A DNA stretch of 64,000 nt from Chromohalobacter canadensis (GTDB lineage Bacteria > Pseudomonadota > Gammaproteobacteria > Pseudomonadales > Halomonadaceae), in assembly GCF_034479555.1 (NCBI RefSeq), contig NZ_CP140151.1, forward strand, positions 1,984,001 through 2,048,000, in the 5' to 3' direction. Made by a program: the position numbers and the translations under genes. Under the pieces are notes generated by a model, which worked only from the letters and a program-made list of their open reading frames with translations, did no database searches and was not told where the DNA came from. How positions within the stretch are numbered: position 1 is the first letter of the stretch; the number at the start of each line of letters is the position of its first letter. Below are positions 32,501 through 41,705 of this stretch, in pieces.

Positions 32501-34821
32501 TGGATATTGATGCTTGGCTGAATGGATGCGGAGAAGCAGTGGCTGCCACGGATCTCACCTATCCGGCAGCCCAGGCCCTTGTCGCTTTCGTTGAGCAATA
32601 CGCCGGCCATCTCGCCACCATAGTTGAAGGGCGCCGGGGCGAGGAGCGCGAAATTGTCGTTCTTGATTTTCAGACAGGCAGGCCGCAGAAAAGTGCCCAT
32701 CCGATCAAGCGCGTGGAGCGTGTCGGCGTTTTTTTTACCCATGATGAGGGCATGCCGCTCGTTTTCATGCTGCGTGCGGACTTCCCTGATACGGAGCACC
32801 AACAACTCACGCCTGAAGGTATTCCACGAGCTATCTGTATCGATGACCGTCCCTGGGCTGAAGCGCGTCTTACCTGGACGACTGCGGAACTGGTCGAGCG
32901 TATCCTCTCCTGGTTAAAGCGTGCAGGGCACGGGGAGCTGCATGATGCGCGTCAGCCCCTTGACCCTCTGCTTTTCGGCAGTCTGCTGAGCTTTATCATC
33001 TCGCGCGATGTCCTGCACCGTGCAGATGAGCTTGATCTGGTCGCGCTGCACGATGCCGACCAAGGGCAGATTCTGCGTGTGCGTCCGGCGCAGCCCGGCG
33101 AGCGTCCAAACGAACAGATAGAGCCGATCTGCTTCATTGCATACAGTATCCCGCCAGAAAATATGCGGCGTCTCCAGTTTGCGCCCGAAACGCTGGGGAG
33201 CCTTGCGGACATGCTTGAGGTCCGGGGTATAGACCTGTTCAAGGATTTGCGAACCCGATTTTCAGAGTGGGTCCTTCAGGCTGAAGAGGTGCCGTGGCGC
33301 GTTCTGTCGCGCTTTGCCGTTATCGTGGAAATGCCTGTGATCGCTCCTGACGGCTCGCCGCAGGACGGCACTGACTTGCGCGCTTTCGTAACCGATCAGT
33401 CGGTTGGCGACATTGCCGTGGCGCTTGGCATTGCGCTCAAGGCCGAGCGCAGTGATGAAGGCAGCAGGGTAGGCTACACCAGTGCGGTAGTCCCGGGCCC
33501 ACAGGAGACGGACACACTGCGCGCCATCACGGCGCAGTCGGCAGAAATCCACTACGAGTTTGACCGCCGGCTTGCAACCCAGCTAAGCGGCAGGCACAAC
33601 ACTGATGAGCGCAAGGCAGTCATGGTGGGGGCAGGGGCTATCGGCTCGCATGTTGCAGAGTGCCTTGGTCGGGAAGGACGGTTTTCCTGGACGGTGATCG
33701 ACGATGACCGGCTGTTGCCCCACAACATTGCGCGGCACACGGGCCGTGATTGTGACGTTACCAAAAGCAAAGCCGAGCTGGTTGCCGCACAGCTTGAAAA
33801 CACCATCCATGAAAGCGGGCAGGTCGCGCGCGGCCTTGCCGCCGATGTGATGACAGCAGGCGATTGCCGTGAAGAGATTGACCGCACGCTCGGAAGCGCT
33901 GACATCATCATCGATGCCACAGCATCCGTCTTGGCGGCGCGTTACCTCTCGGACCATTCAACGTCAGCCCGGCGTGCAAGCGTTTTTTTCAATCCCTCCG
34001 GCGAGTCTGCGGTGCTGATCGCCGAGCCGGCAGACCGCTCGGTAACCCTACGCGATTTGGAAGCACAGTATCTTGGCCTTGTCGCCCGTGATGACCGGCT
34101 GAATGGGCATCTCAGTGCTGGAGACGGTACATATGCCTACACCGGAGCATGTCGGGCGATCACGAACCTGATCCCGGAGTCGCGTGTGGTGGCCTTGAGT
34201 GGGCTTGTCTCCAGCGGCTTCGGACGGGCAGTCGATCAGGATGCAGGGGCGGTCCGGATATGGTCGATGTCAGAGGCCGGTGCCGTCACACTTGTAGAAA
34301 GCGCAGCTGAACCGGTCAAGCGCTTTAAAGCCGGAGACTGGACCATCGCTATCGATCATGGGCTCATCGAGCGCATACAGGTGATGCGGGACGACCAGCT
34401 TCCCGCAGAAACCGGCGGCGTGCTTTCCGGCGTGGTGGATATACCGGCGAAATGCATTCATCTGGTCAACGCAGCTCCTGCGCCTGCGGACAGTAAGGGC
34501 AGCGCTACCGGATTTGTGCGTGGCATGTCCGGTGTAGAGGGTTATCTTGACTATGTATCAGAGCGGACGCGGGGGCAGGTCCGTTATATTGGTGAATGGC
34601 ATTCTCACCCTCCGGGATCAGAGTCAGCACCAAGTCCTACGGATCTAGTGCAAATGGACTGGCTGGCCACAGTATTTGACATGGATACGTTGCCGGCACT
34701 GATGCTTATCGCTGGGGAGCACGACATCAGCATTATTCTGGCCAATACCGATGCAGAGCAGGTTGATGAGCGGCAAAACAGCAGGGTACGTATAGGTGTA
34801 GGGTCCCGGATGATCAGATGA
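32500..34821 (+). CDS. Fused E2-like / E1-like (ThiF) / JAB deubiquitinase-like protein, 3' end altered by IS481
   Basis: A 773-residue protein combining three steps of a ubiquitin-type cycle. N-terminal E2-like domain (about 20-150) with a candidate Cys in RAICIDDRPW (about 113) and the WLKRAGHGELHD tail. A linker domain (150-365). E1 adenylation domain with GAGAIG (377-382), the ATP-site pattern DDDRLLPHNIARH and a candidate Cys in GACRAITNLIP (about 551). C-terminal JAB with Glu in PAETGG, EWHSHP and SPTD, a complete JAMM zinc site. The last six residues are IS481-derived: without the insertion the protein would end RIGEK, 4 nt before the patatin start. No separate ubiquitin-like gene is visible. 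Confidence 0.88.
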   Translation: MDIDAWLNGCGEAVAATDLTYPAAQALVAFVEQYAGHLATIVEGRRGEEREIVVLDFQTGRPQKSAHPIKRVERVGVFFTHDEGMPLVFMLRADFPDTEHQQLTPEGIPRAICIDDRPWAEARLTWTTAELVERILSWLKRAGHGELHDARQPLDPLLFGSLLSFIISRDVLHRADELDLVALHDADQGQILRVRPAQPGERPNEQIEPICFIAYSIPPENMRRLQFAPETLGSLADMLEVRGIDLFKDLRTRFSEWVLQAEEVPWRVLSRFAVIVEMPVIAPDGSPQDGTDLRAFVTDQSVGDIAVALGIALKAERSDEGSRVGYTSAVVPGPQETDTLRAITAQSAEIHYEFDRRLATQLSGRHNTDERKAVMVGAGAIGSHVAECLGREGRFSWTVIDDDRLLPHNIARHTGRDCDVTKSKAELVAAQLENTIHESGQVARGLAADVMTAGDCREEIDRTLGSADIIIDATASVLAARYLSDHSTSARRASVFFNPSGESAVLIAEPADRSVTLRDLEAQYLGLVARDDRLNGHLSAGDGTYAYTGACRAITNLIPESRVVALSGLVSSGFGRAVDQDAGAVRIWSMSEAGAVTLVESAAEPVKRFKAGDWTIAIDHGLIERIQVMRDDQLPAETGGVLSGVVDIPAKCIHLVNAAPAPADSKGSATGFVRGMSGVEGYLDYVSERTRGQVRYIGEWHSHPPGSESAPSPTDLVQMDWLATVFDMDTLPALMLIAGEHDISIILANTDAEQVDERQNSRVRIGVGSRMIR

Positions 34822-35872
34822 GCTATAGAAGTTATCCTTTGCTGGCCGCCAAGGAGCTTCTTCACCAGTTCATCCGGGAGCAAGGATATGGACATCAAGC
34901 TACATAAACAGGCGACCACCACTCCGAAGATCCGGGCCGAGATCCAGGCAGCGCCTTCCAGCATCAGCGACAGCGAGCTAGCACGCCAGTACGGCGTCGC
35001 CGTCTCGACCATCCGGCGCTGGCGGTACCGTGACGATGTCCAGGACCGACCGCACACGCGTCACAACCTGCTGGCCACGCTCACTTCCGAACAGGAAGAG
35101 GTGCTGATCGCGGCGCGCGAATTCCTGCGCCTCGGCCTGGATGATCTGCTCGTCGTGGCGCGTGAGTTCCTCAATCCTGGCTTGTCGCGTTCTGGTCTGC
35201 ATCGCATGCTCAAGCGGCGCGAGGTGCCGACACTGGCAGAGCTGTCTAGACGGGACGCGGGCGACGATGAGAAACCCCGGCACAAGCCCTTCAAAGATTA
35301 TGAGCCGGGCTACGTGCACATCGACATCAAGCACCTGCCCCGGATGCCCGATGAGGAGCAAAAACGCTACCTGTACGTCGCCATCGATCGCGCCACGCGC
35401 TGGGTCCATCTGGAGGTGAGACGCAGCCAGTCCGCGAAGGATGCGCGGGCGTTCATGAAGCGGGTGGAGGAGAAGGCTCCCTTCCAGGTCCAGACGGTAC
35501 TGACCGACAACGGCAAGTCATTCACCGATCGCTTCACGCGGGCGGGGGAGCGCAAGCCCAGCGGGAATCACCCGTTTGACCAAGAGTGCCAGGCCCTTGG
35601 TATCGAGCACCGTCTGATCAAGCCGGGAAGACCGCAGACAAACGGCATGGTGGAGCGCTTCAACGGCCGTATCAGCGATGTGCTGGCGACTCGGCGCTAT
35701 ACCTCAGGCGAGGACCTGGAGCAGACGCTCAAACGCTACACCTGGCTGTACAATCACCACATCCCGCAGAAGGCGCTGCACCATCAATCACCGATTGCGA
35801 TGATGAAGGAATGGCAGACCAAGCGTCCTGAGTTATTTACCAAGCGGGTAGTCAATCACACGGGACCCGACA
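34797..35872 (+). mobile_element. IS481-family insertion sequence inside the ubiquitin-like operon
   Basis: A 1076-bp element. Ends TGTAGGGTCCCGGATGAT (34797) and, inverted, TGTCGGGTCCCGTGTGAT (from 35872). An exact 6-bp target duplication TATAGG lies at 34791-34796 and 35873-35878. It carries one transposase gene whose TAG stop is completed by the target duplication. The insertion replaced the last two codons and the stop of the E2/E1/JAB gene and separated it from patatin. The clean duplication and intact ORF suggest a recent event. Confidence 0.93.
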
Positions 35873-35877
35873 TATAG
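34888..35877 (+). CDS. IS481-family transposase
   Basis: A 329-residue DDE transposase. N-terminal HTH (SISDSELARQYGVAVSTIRRW); catalytic core with YVHIDIKHLP (first Asp), VLTDNGKSFTDRF (second Asp) and TNGMVERFNGRISDVL (Glu). It fills most of the 1.08-kb element. The final codons ATA-TAG span the element end into the TATAGG duplication, so the stop codon comes from target DNA. Confidence 0.95.
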   Translation: MDIKLHKQATTTPKIRAEIQAAPSSISDSELARQYGVAVSTIRRWRYRDDVQDRPHTRHNLLATLTSEQEEVLIAAREFLRLGLDDLLVVAREFLNPGLSRSGLHRMLKRREVPTLAELSRRDAGDDEKPRHKPFKDYEPGYVHIDIKHLPRMPDEEQKRYLYVAIDRATRWVHLEVRRSQSAKDARAFMKRVEEKAPFQVQTVLTDNGKSFTDRFTRAGERKPSGNHPFDQECQALGIEHRLIKPGRPQTNGMVERFNGRISDVLATRRYTSGEDLEQTLKRYTWLYNHHIPQKALHHQSPIAMMKEWQTKRPELFTKRVVNHTGPDI

Positions 35878-35892
35878 GGGAGAAGTGAGGCT

Positions 35893-37098
35893 ATGAGTAC
35901 ACCGAAGATAGGGCTGTCTCTGTCAGGTGGCGGATCACGGGCGATAGCATTTCATCTCGGTTGCCTGCGGGCTCTACATGAGCTAGGGGTCATGGATAAG
36001 GTCAAAGTCCTGTCTACCGTCTCTGGCGGGAGCGTGATCGGCACGTTATATGCAGAGCATCAAGGATCTTTTTCCGACTTTGAAACCAGAGTGCGCGGTA
36101 TCCTGTCACGTGGACTTGTCAAACCTTCTATCAAAAAAATTCTGACGACCACAGAAGGGCTCCGCGCTGTCTATTGCTGGGCTTTGCTCTTTATCGTGAA
36201 TAGTTTTATCTTTTTGGTGTCACGGGTGACATGGCTGTTTTCGTTTCTTATCCCGCCAGCACGGCGCCATGAGTGGCGTGTGACGACAATGGGAGCGCCC
36301 ATGAGGCGGTTTGCTAGTAGGACAACCATTCTTCGCCGTGTTTTTGATGAAGAGGTTTTTAAAGGAAAACGTCTTTCTGATCTGTGTCCGAAGGGGCCGC
36401 TTTTGATTGTTAATGCTGCCGATCTTCGTACAGGGTCTGCTTTTTACTACTCACCGAAAAGTTCAGGAAGCTGGCGGTTTGGGAAGCTTGCAAAAAACGA
36501 TGTGACATTAGCGCAGGCTGTGACAGCTTCCGCTGCTTATCCTATAGCTCTGCCGGCATTAGATGAAAACCTGGCCTTTGATAAAAAAGATGGCTCCCGC
36601 CGTGTTGAAAGAGTGACGCTGACAGATGGCGGCGTCTACGATAATCTTGGCCTTGCGCCTTTATGGCCTGATCGCCACCCGGAAGTCAGCCTCAATGTCA
36701 CGGATATAGATTCGATTATCTGTTGCCGCGCCGGTTATGGGTTACGCTTTGATCCGCCCAGTCAGTCATTCTTTTCCAGGTTTTCAAGTGCTTTTACATG
36801 TGTTCATAATCGGGCACAGAACGCAGCGACGAAGCGTCTTTATGATCTTTGCAGTTCAGGGCATCTTCAAAATGTTCTTGTGCCTTATCTTGGCCAGAGT
36901 GACTGCCGTCTTGAATTTCCGCCGAAAGACCTAGTTACGCGTGAAGATACGCATGATTATCCCACTAACTTTTCAGCTATGCCTGATGAGTGGATCGAGA
37001 AACTGAGCCTGCGGGGCGAGCAGTTGACAAAAGCGCTTATTCGGGAGCATTGGCCAGGACTACTAGAAGAAAGGGAGAGCTTTTCGCCACAGGCCTGA
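35893..37098 (+). CDS. Patatin-like phospholipase, probable effector of the ubiquitin-like operon
   Basis: A 401-residue protein with the full patatin set: oxyanion loop LSGGGSRAIAFHLG, nucleophile Ser44 in STVSGGSVIG and the catalytic Asp in TDGGVYDNLG. A hydrophobic stretch (about 95-125) could reach the membrane. The family hydrolyses phospholipids and serves as a membrane-damaging effector in CBASS (CapV). In the pre-insertion sequence its ATG lies 4 nt after the E2/E1/JAB stop, so it was the last gene of that operon. After insertion it depends on read-through or on IS-borne transcription. It is more AT-rich than its neighbours. Confidence 0.9.
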   Translation: MSTPKIGLSLSGGGSRAIAFHLGCLRALHELGVMDKVKVLSTVSGGSVIGTLYAEHQGSFSDFETRVRGILSRGLVKPSIKKILTTTEGLRAVYCWALLFIVNSFIFLVSRVTWLFSFLIPPARRHEWRVTTMGAPMRRFASRTTILRRVFDEEVFKGKRLSDLCPKGPLLIVNAADLRTGSAFYYSPKSSGSWRFGKLAKNDVTLAQAVTASAAYPIALPALDENLAFDKKDGSRRVERVTLTDGGVYDNLGLAPLWPDRHPEVSLNVTDIDSIICCRAGYGLRFDPPSQSFFSRFSSAFTCVHNRAQNAATKRLYDLCSSGHLQNVLVPYLGQSDCRLEFPPKDLVTREDTHDYPTNFSAMPDEWIEKLSLRGEQLTKALIREHWPGLLEERESFSPQA

Positions 37099-37152
37099 GT
37101 TTTTGTTCTTCAAGGCACACCTTTCATTCACTCACTGAGGCGGCTCCTCCCG

Positions 37153-37176
37153 CTGGCTCTCTTCCAAGAGAGCCAG
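37153..37176. terminator. Perfect 11-bp hairpin after patatin
   Basis: CTGGCTCTCTT / AAGAGAGCCAG with a 2-nt loop, 55 bp past the patatin stop. No T-run follows on the plus strand, so it is a weak terminator or an mRNA-stabilising hairpin. Confidence 0.5.
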
Positions 37177-37252
37177 GGTTAGCAAATAGCTCACAACTTG
37201 CATCACCAAGCCCAGCAGGTTTTCGATCGTAGACGGCGCAAGCGCAGAAAAT

Positions 37253-37277
37253 ATCATTACCCAGTTTGGGTAATGAT
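37253..37277 (-). terminator. Hairpin overlapping the hsdR stop codon
   Basis: ATCATTACCCA / TGGGTAATGAT, perfect 11-bp arms around a 3-nt loop. The stop codon of hsdR lies inside it. Read on the minus strand it is followed by ATATTTTCT, so it probably ends the hsd operon. Confidence 0.6.
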
Positions 37278-40200
37278 TTTCGGCTTGGTGGCCTCCAGCG
37301 CGCCAAAGATGCCATCGACGACATTTTCCTTCCCCGCAAACAGCGCATCAGGTCCGCCGGTATGCAGGTGGCTGAACGGTGGCTCATACAGCGCTTTGGC
37401 TTCCATCACCCCACGTGATGTCAACTGATCAATAATTGTTTCAATGAATCGCACCTGTGACGATGTAAGGCTGCGGTCTGAGAGAAACTCAGAGAACTCC
37501 GCCTGAGCGGCCTCGCGATCCAGGCCGACCAACCCGCGAATGAAATGCGCTAGCGAAGGGGCTTGGTGTTGTTCCAGGAGATTTGCCAACAGCGTTTCGC
37601 CATCATCCTCGCCGATCTGCTTCAACGTGGCCTCCAAGCTCTCCAAGTCGGTCGCTGTCAGCGGCTGATTGGTGCGAAGTCGGTGAATCACGATGTTGTT
37701 GAGATGATTATTAAGGTAAGCCTCGACCTTCTTGGCGTACTGTACACTAGTCATCTTGGGCATCTCGAAGACCGGCTCATCTCGCACGCCCAGCACCTCA
37801 TCCTTGAAGTCGGTATAGACGATCTCACGGCTCTTCTTGTCGATAAACGGCACCAATTGCCGCAGCCGCAGACGCATCTCCTCCAACATCGCGACGTTGA
37901 TGCCTTCCCAGAACTCCTGCTCCTGCAGTGCCTGCAGGTAGCCAAGCTGCTCCTTGACCACGGGAATACTGGTCTTCTCCTCCAGCAGTGCCGCAATATC
38001 GATGACTCGCCGACGCAGCCTGTCGAAGCTACCGGCGTCCGCCTCGATCAGCGCCAGCTGCATGCGCAAGGCGGTAAGATCGAACATCCGGGACTCGATA
38101 TCATCGGTCTCCTGCTCGCTGGGTAGCCCAGCCACCTCGTTCAGCAGGATCTCATTTTCTTCTGGCCCCAAGTTGTCCCACACCTGGCGATCCTGGAACC
38201 GCTCCACCGACTCCAGGTGCATCCGCACGATGAAGTTGTCCGGGTTCATGGTAGCCACCTCGCCATGCAGACCTTTGGCGAGGCTGGAGGCCAGGGCGCT
38301 ATCGGGATCCAGGTCCGGGACCGACTGCAGGTGGCTGAGCAGTTGCACGCGGGAGCGGAACAGCCGCGTGCTCAGCGGGACACCGCCAGTGGCCTCGATG
38401 CCTTCCGGGTTCTCGCGGAAAAAGTCGAAGTTGAAGCAGAAATCGAATACACGGAAATCCTGCTTGTCATCCTCTTCCCCACCGGGGCCGAAGAGACCGG
38501 GGCAGAGCCGTGTGCCGCGCCCGATCATCTGCCAGAACTTGATCTTTGAGAACACTGGCTTGAAGAACACCAGATTGGCGACTTCCGGCACGTCGATGCC
38601 GGTATCCAGCATGTCCACCGAAAGAGCGATGTGCGGCGTTTTGTTCGGCTGGGAGAAGTCGTCGATCAGGCTCTGCGGATACTTGGCTTGATTGTCGATG
38701 ACCCTGGCGAAGTGGCCGGCGTAGTGCGGGTAGTGGTGATTGAAGCGCTCCTCGATGAAGTCGGCATGCTTGTGGTTGCGGGCGAAAACAATGGTCTTGG
38801 CCAGACGGTCGCCGCCTTCAACGCGATAACCGTTCTCCATCAGGTGCTTCAGCACCTTGTCTACGGTGTCTGTGTTGAACAGCCAGTTATTGATGGCGGA
38901 GGCGTTCACCTCGGTTGGCATGCCGGCCTCTTCCGCCTCATCTCCCCAGTCGAGGCCCTCCCATTCGACCTTTTCCTCCTCGCTAAGATCCTCGTAGTCG
39001 ATCCCTTCCCGCGGGAATTTGAGATCCACCTGCTGAACCTTGGGCGGGACCAGAAAGCCGTCCTTTACCGCACGGTCCAGCTCATAGGCATCGGTCGGAA
39101 CGCCGGGCTCCAGCTCGAACAAGTCGTAGGTATTCTTATCCACCTGCTCCCGCGGTGTGGCGGTTAGACCGACCAGCAGGGAATCGAAGTAGCGAAAGAT
39201 CGCGCCGTACTTCTGATACACCGAGCGGTGTGCCTCGTCGATGATCACCAGATCGAAGTGCCCCACCCCAAAGCGAGCCTCATCGCCCTGAGTGTCATCG
39301 ATCAGCCCCATCATGGTCGGGTAAGTGCAGACGTAAACCCGGCCTTCGGTGTTTTTCTCGGTCACCAGGTTGACGGGGCTGGATTCCGGCAGGTGCGCCT
39401 TGAAGGCATTGGCTGCCTGGTTGACCAGCGAGACGCGATCGGCCAGAAACAGTACGCGCTTCACCCAACCAGCCCGCTGTAGTACATCCACCAGCGCGAC
39501 AGCAGTGCGGGTCTTGCCGGTGCCTGTGGCCATCACCAGCAGGGCCTTGCGCCGCGCCTTGGCGAACTGCTCGAAGATACTGGCGATAGCACGCTTCTGA
39601 TAGTAGCGGCCAGCGATTTCATCCTTGACCGCGAGAGCACCTGGAGTTCTGCGCTTTTCACGCCGTCGAATCAGGCTCGCCAATTCACTCTGCTTGTAAA
39701 AACCGGCAACGCTGCGCGGGGTATAGAAATCGTCATCCCAGAGCCAAGTCTGGTAGCCGTTGGTATAGAAGATCAGCGGACGCTGGCCGTGCAGGTTCTC
39801 CAGACAGTCGGCATAGAGCTTGGCCTGCTGACGACCGTTTTTCGGGTCTGCCGTGGTTTTCTTCGCCTCCACCACTGCCAGTGGCTTGCCGTCGCTACCC
39901 CAAAGCACATAGTCGATGTAGCCCACACCCTGGTTGTTGGGCATCCCGCTGACCTTATACTCCCGGTCCTCGGGGTTCTCCAGCGGCCAGCCGGCGCGGC
40001 GGAGCTCGACATCGATCAGGTAGTCCCGCGTCTCGGCTTCGGAATAATCGTGCGTGTCCGGCTGTTGCTCGGCCGCCTTTCTCGCTTCGGCGATCTGCTC
40101 GCGCAGTTGCTGAACTTCGGCATCCAGCGCGTCGCGCTCCTGCTGCTGCTTGAGTGCCGTCTTGTTCTGCTCGGCCAGTTGCTTCTCCAGCGCCTCCAAC

Positions 40201-40658
40201 TCCTGACGCGGGACAACGTCCTCATGGCTGATAGGCTGAGGAACTCTCTCATCCTTCCAGGCGGCACCGTCGCGAGAAGCCTCGGGCGTGTAAGTGCGCG
40301 TCAGCCAGTAGCAGAGGTGATGCAGCTCCTTCACCACCTGACGAGCATCACTTTCCTTCACCGGTCGCGTTTCGTGAACCGCCTGGTTGCCCATCTTCTG
40401 GACCACCCGCGCCTTCTGAAACACCGCCTGCGGCAGCAGATTCTGGAAGCTCGGCTCGTGGAGAAGTGCGCCAAGGTTGCGGTCGTAGGGCATGTGCAGC
40501 ACAGCGTCGTGCCGGTAGAGCCAATGCACGGCCGCCTCCAGTGCGAAGCGGGCGTGAAAGCAGGACGCCCGCGGATCACCGACGATATAGCCTTCCGCCC
40601 GGGTAGCGGACTCGGCGACGGTACTGAATTCGCGTGGCAGGAAGGCAAAATTGGTCAT
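37257..40658 (-). CDS. hsdR: Type I restriction enzyme subunit R
   Basis: A 1133-residue motor-nuclease of a type I system. It has an N-terminal DUF4145-like region (about 1-125), a coiled coil (about 145-200) and a PD-ExK nuclease (Asp249, then VVEAKK with Glu264/Lys266). Helicase motifs: VMATGTGKT (about 375-383), IDEAH (about 473-477), LTATP and QMIGRGTRLC. The C-terminal part is a helical EcoEI-type assembly region. It is the last gene of the hsd operon, 3 nt after hsdS. Cuts DNA at a distance after translocation when the site is unmodified. Confidence 0.96.
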   Translation of the reverse strand: MTNFAFLPREFSTVAESATRAEGYIVGDPRASCFHARFALEAAVHWLYRHDAVLHMPYDRNLGALLHEPSFQNLLPQAVFQKARVVQKMGNQAVHETRPVKESDARQVVKELHHLCYWLTRTYTPEASRDGAAWKDERVPQPISHEDVVPRQELEALEKQLAEQNKTALKQQQERDALDAEVQQLREQIAEARKAAEQQPDTHDYSEAETRDYLIDVELRRAGWPLENPEDREYKVSGMPNNQGVGYIDYVLWGSDGKPLAVVEAKKTTADPKNGRQQAKLYADCLENLHGQRPLIFYTNGYQTWLWDDDFYTPRSVAGFYKQSELASLIRRREKRRTPGALAVKDEIAGRYYQKRAIASIFEQFAKARRKALLVMATGTGKTRTAVALVDVLQRAGWVKRVLFLADRVSLVNQAANAFKAHLPESSPVNLVTEKNTEGRVYVCTYPTMMGLIDDTQGDEARFGVGHFDLVIIDEAHRSVYQKYGAIFRYFDSLLVGLTATPREQVDKNTYDLFELEPGVPTDAYELDRAVKDGFLVPPKVQQVDLKFPREGIDYEDLSEEEKVEWEGLDWGDEAEEAGMPTEVNASAINNWLFNTDTVDKVLKHLMENGYRVEGGDRLAKTIVFARNHKHADFIEERFNHHYPHYAGHFARVIDNQAKYPQSLIDDFSQPNKTPHIALSVDMLDTGIDVPEVANLVFFKPVFSKIKFWQMIGRGTRLCPGLFGPGGEEDDKQDFRVFDFCFNFDFFRENPEGIEATGGVPLSTRLFRSRVQLLSHLQSVPDLDPDSALASSLAKGLHGEVATMNPDNFIVRMHLESVERFQDRQVWDNLGPEENEILLNEVAGLPSEQETDDIESRMFDLTALRMQLALIEADAGSFDRLRRRVIDIAALLEEKTSIPVVKEQLGYLQALQEQEFWEGINVAMLEEMRLRLRQLVPFIDKKSREIVYTDFKDEVLGVRDEPVFEMPKMTSVQYAKKVEAYLNNHLNNIVIHRLRTNQPLTATDLESLEATLKQIGEDDGETLLANLLEQHQAPSLAHFIRGLVGLDREAAQAEFSEFLSDRSLTSSQVRFIETIIDQLTSRGVMEAKALYEPPFSHLHTGGPDALFAGKENVVDGIFGALEATKPKIITQTG

Positions 40659-40661
40659 CGG

Positions 40662-41705
40662 TTACAGCTCTCCGTTAAAAGCACGGTGTTGGAGTGAGGC
40701 AAACAGAGCATCCAGCTCGGCAAGATGGGCCTGCATTCTGGCTTTTTGCTTTTCAACTGATTCGACGATGGCGGCGAATCGGCGTTGAAGGTCAAGGGGA
40801 GGCAGGCTAATCCTTACCGGATAAATGCGCCCCCCCGAGATCAGGGGCTGTGCGGCTTGGCTAGCATATTGATTGAGATTAGCAGCCTTCAGCGCCTCGA
40901 CTAAATACAAAGTGTCGATAGGTAGAAGAAGCTCGCGCACGTAAAGAGCGTTATCAGTTACCCAGGATCTTGGCTTGGTAAGATGTATGGCACCACAATA
41001 AACACCAACGCGCCCAAGTATTATTTTAGGCTCTTCAAACATGTATCTGTCGTGATAGCCATTAATTCCGTTGCCACCGTAGACCGAAAATAGCCCACCT
41101 GGAGCCATCTCTTTAGCAGTTAGTCCATCACCACTTCTTACCTTAAGAATTTCACCCAGTGATCGAGTCTCCCACCCCTTTGGATTGGTGGCCGGGTCAC
41201 CAAACATCTCGATAAAAGTAGACTGGAGAAAAGCGTCGAGCTGAGCAATGGCTTCGCGGCGTTTGGCGCGCAGAGCATCTGCTGCATCGAGAATGGCCGC
41301 GATGCGCCTTTGTTCGGCTAAGAGCGGGAGCGGAATTTCTGTCTCTTTTAGGAACTTGTAATGACGGCTATAACCCGCGCTAGGGAGGTCGATGTTTTTA
41401 AGCGCATGGAATAGGTACTTTAGATCTGCCTCGATCTTCGGGACCAGCACTTTTGTGCCATCCGCCCCCATGGCAAACTCAAAGTCCACATATTTTATAG
41501 CTCGCGTATGATCGCCAAAGACGATCACTGGCGGTGAGGATTTACAGGCTTTAGACTTGTCATTGACATACCCAGCAACGAGATTCTGACCTTGATCTAC
41601 AACCGGGATATCTCCCTCATCCAGAAACTCATTGTTCGGTGTCTTGATGTTGCCACCGGATGCATCCTTGAAAATATCTAGAAAAGGCACTCTCTGAAAG
41701 GCCAT
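40662..41705 (-). CDS. hsdS: Type I restriction enzyme specificity subunit S
   Basis: A 347-residue subunit with two target-recognition domains, each followed by a spacer helix. First TRD about 1-130 (RVPFLDIFKDASGG), first helix PLPLLAEQRRIAAILDAADAL (about 125-145); second TRD about 180-300, with SLPPLDLQRRFAAIVESVEKQKARM as the second helix. The start overlaps the hsdM stop as TGATG (ATG 41705; GTG 41708 also possible). Sets the DNA sequence recognised by the M and R subunits. Confidence 0.93.
   Translation of the reverse strand: MAFQRVPFLDIFKDASGGNIKTPNNEFLDEGDIPVVDQGQNLVAGYVNDKSKACKSSPPVIVFGDHTRAIKYVDFEFAMGADGTKVLVPKIEADLKYLFHALKNIDLPSAGYSRHYKFLKETEIPLPLLAEQRRIAAILDAADALRAKRREAIAQLDAFLQSTFIEMFGDPATNPKGWETRSLGEILKVRSGDGLTAKEMAPGGLFSVYGGNGINGYHDRYMFEEPKIILGRVGVYCGAIHLTKPRSWVTDNALYVRELLLPIDTLYLVEALKAANLNQYASQAAQPLISGGRIYPVRISLPPLDLQRRFAAIVESVEKQKARMQAHLAELDALFASLQHRAFNGEL

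Noticed and set aside
30103..37098. CBASS system (E1/E2, JAB and patatin look like Cap2, Cap3 and CapV)
   Set aside because: No CD-NTase (cGAS-like) gene is present between the WYL regulator and the restriction locus. The first genes are DUF2188 and an MBL hydrolase, and E2, E1 and JAB are fused in one chain.
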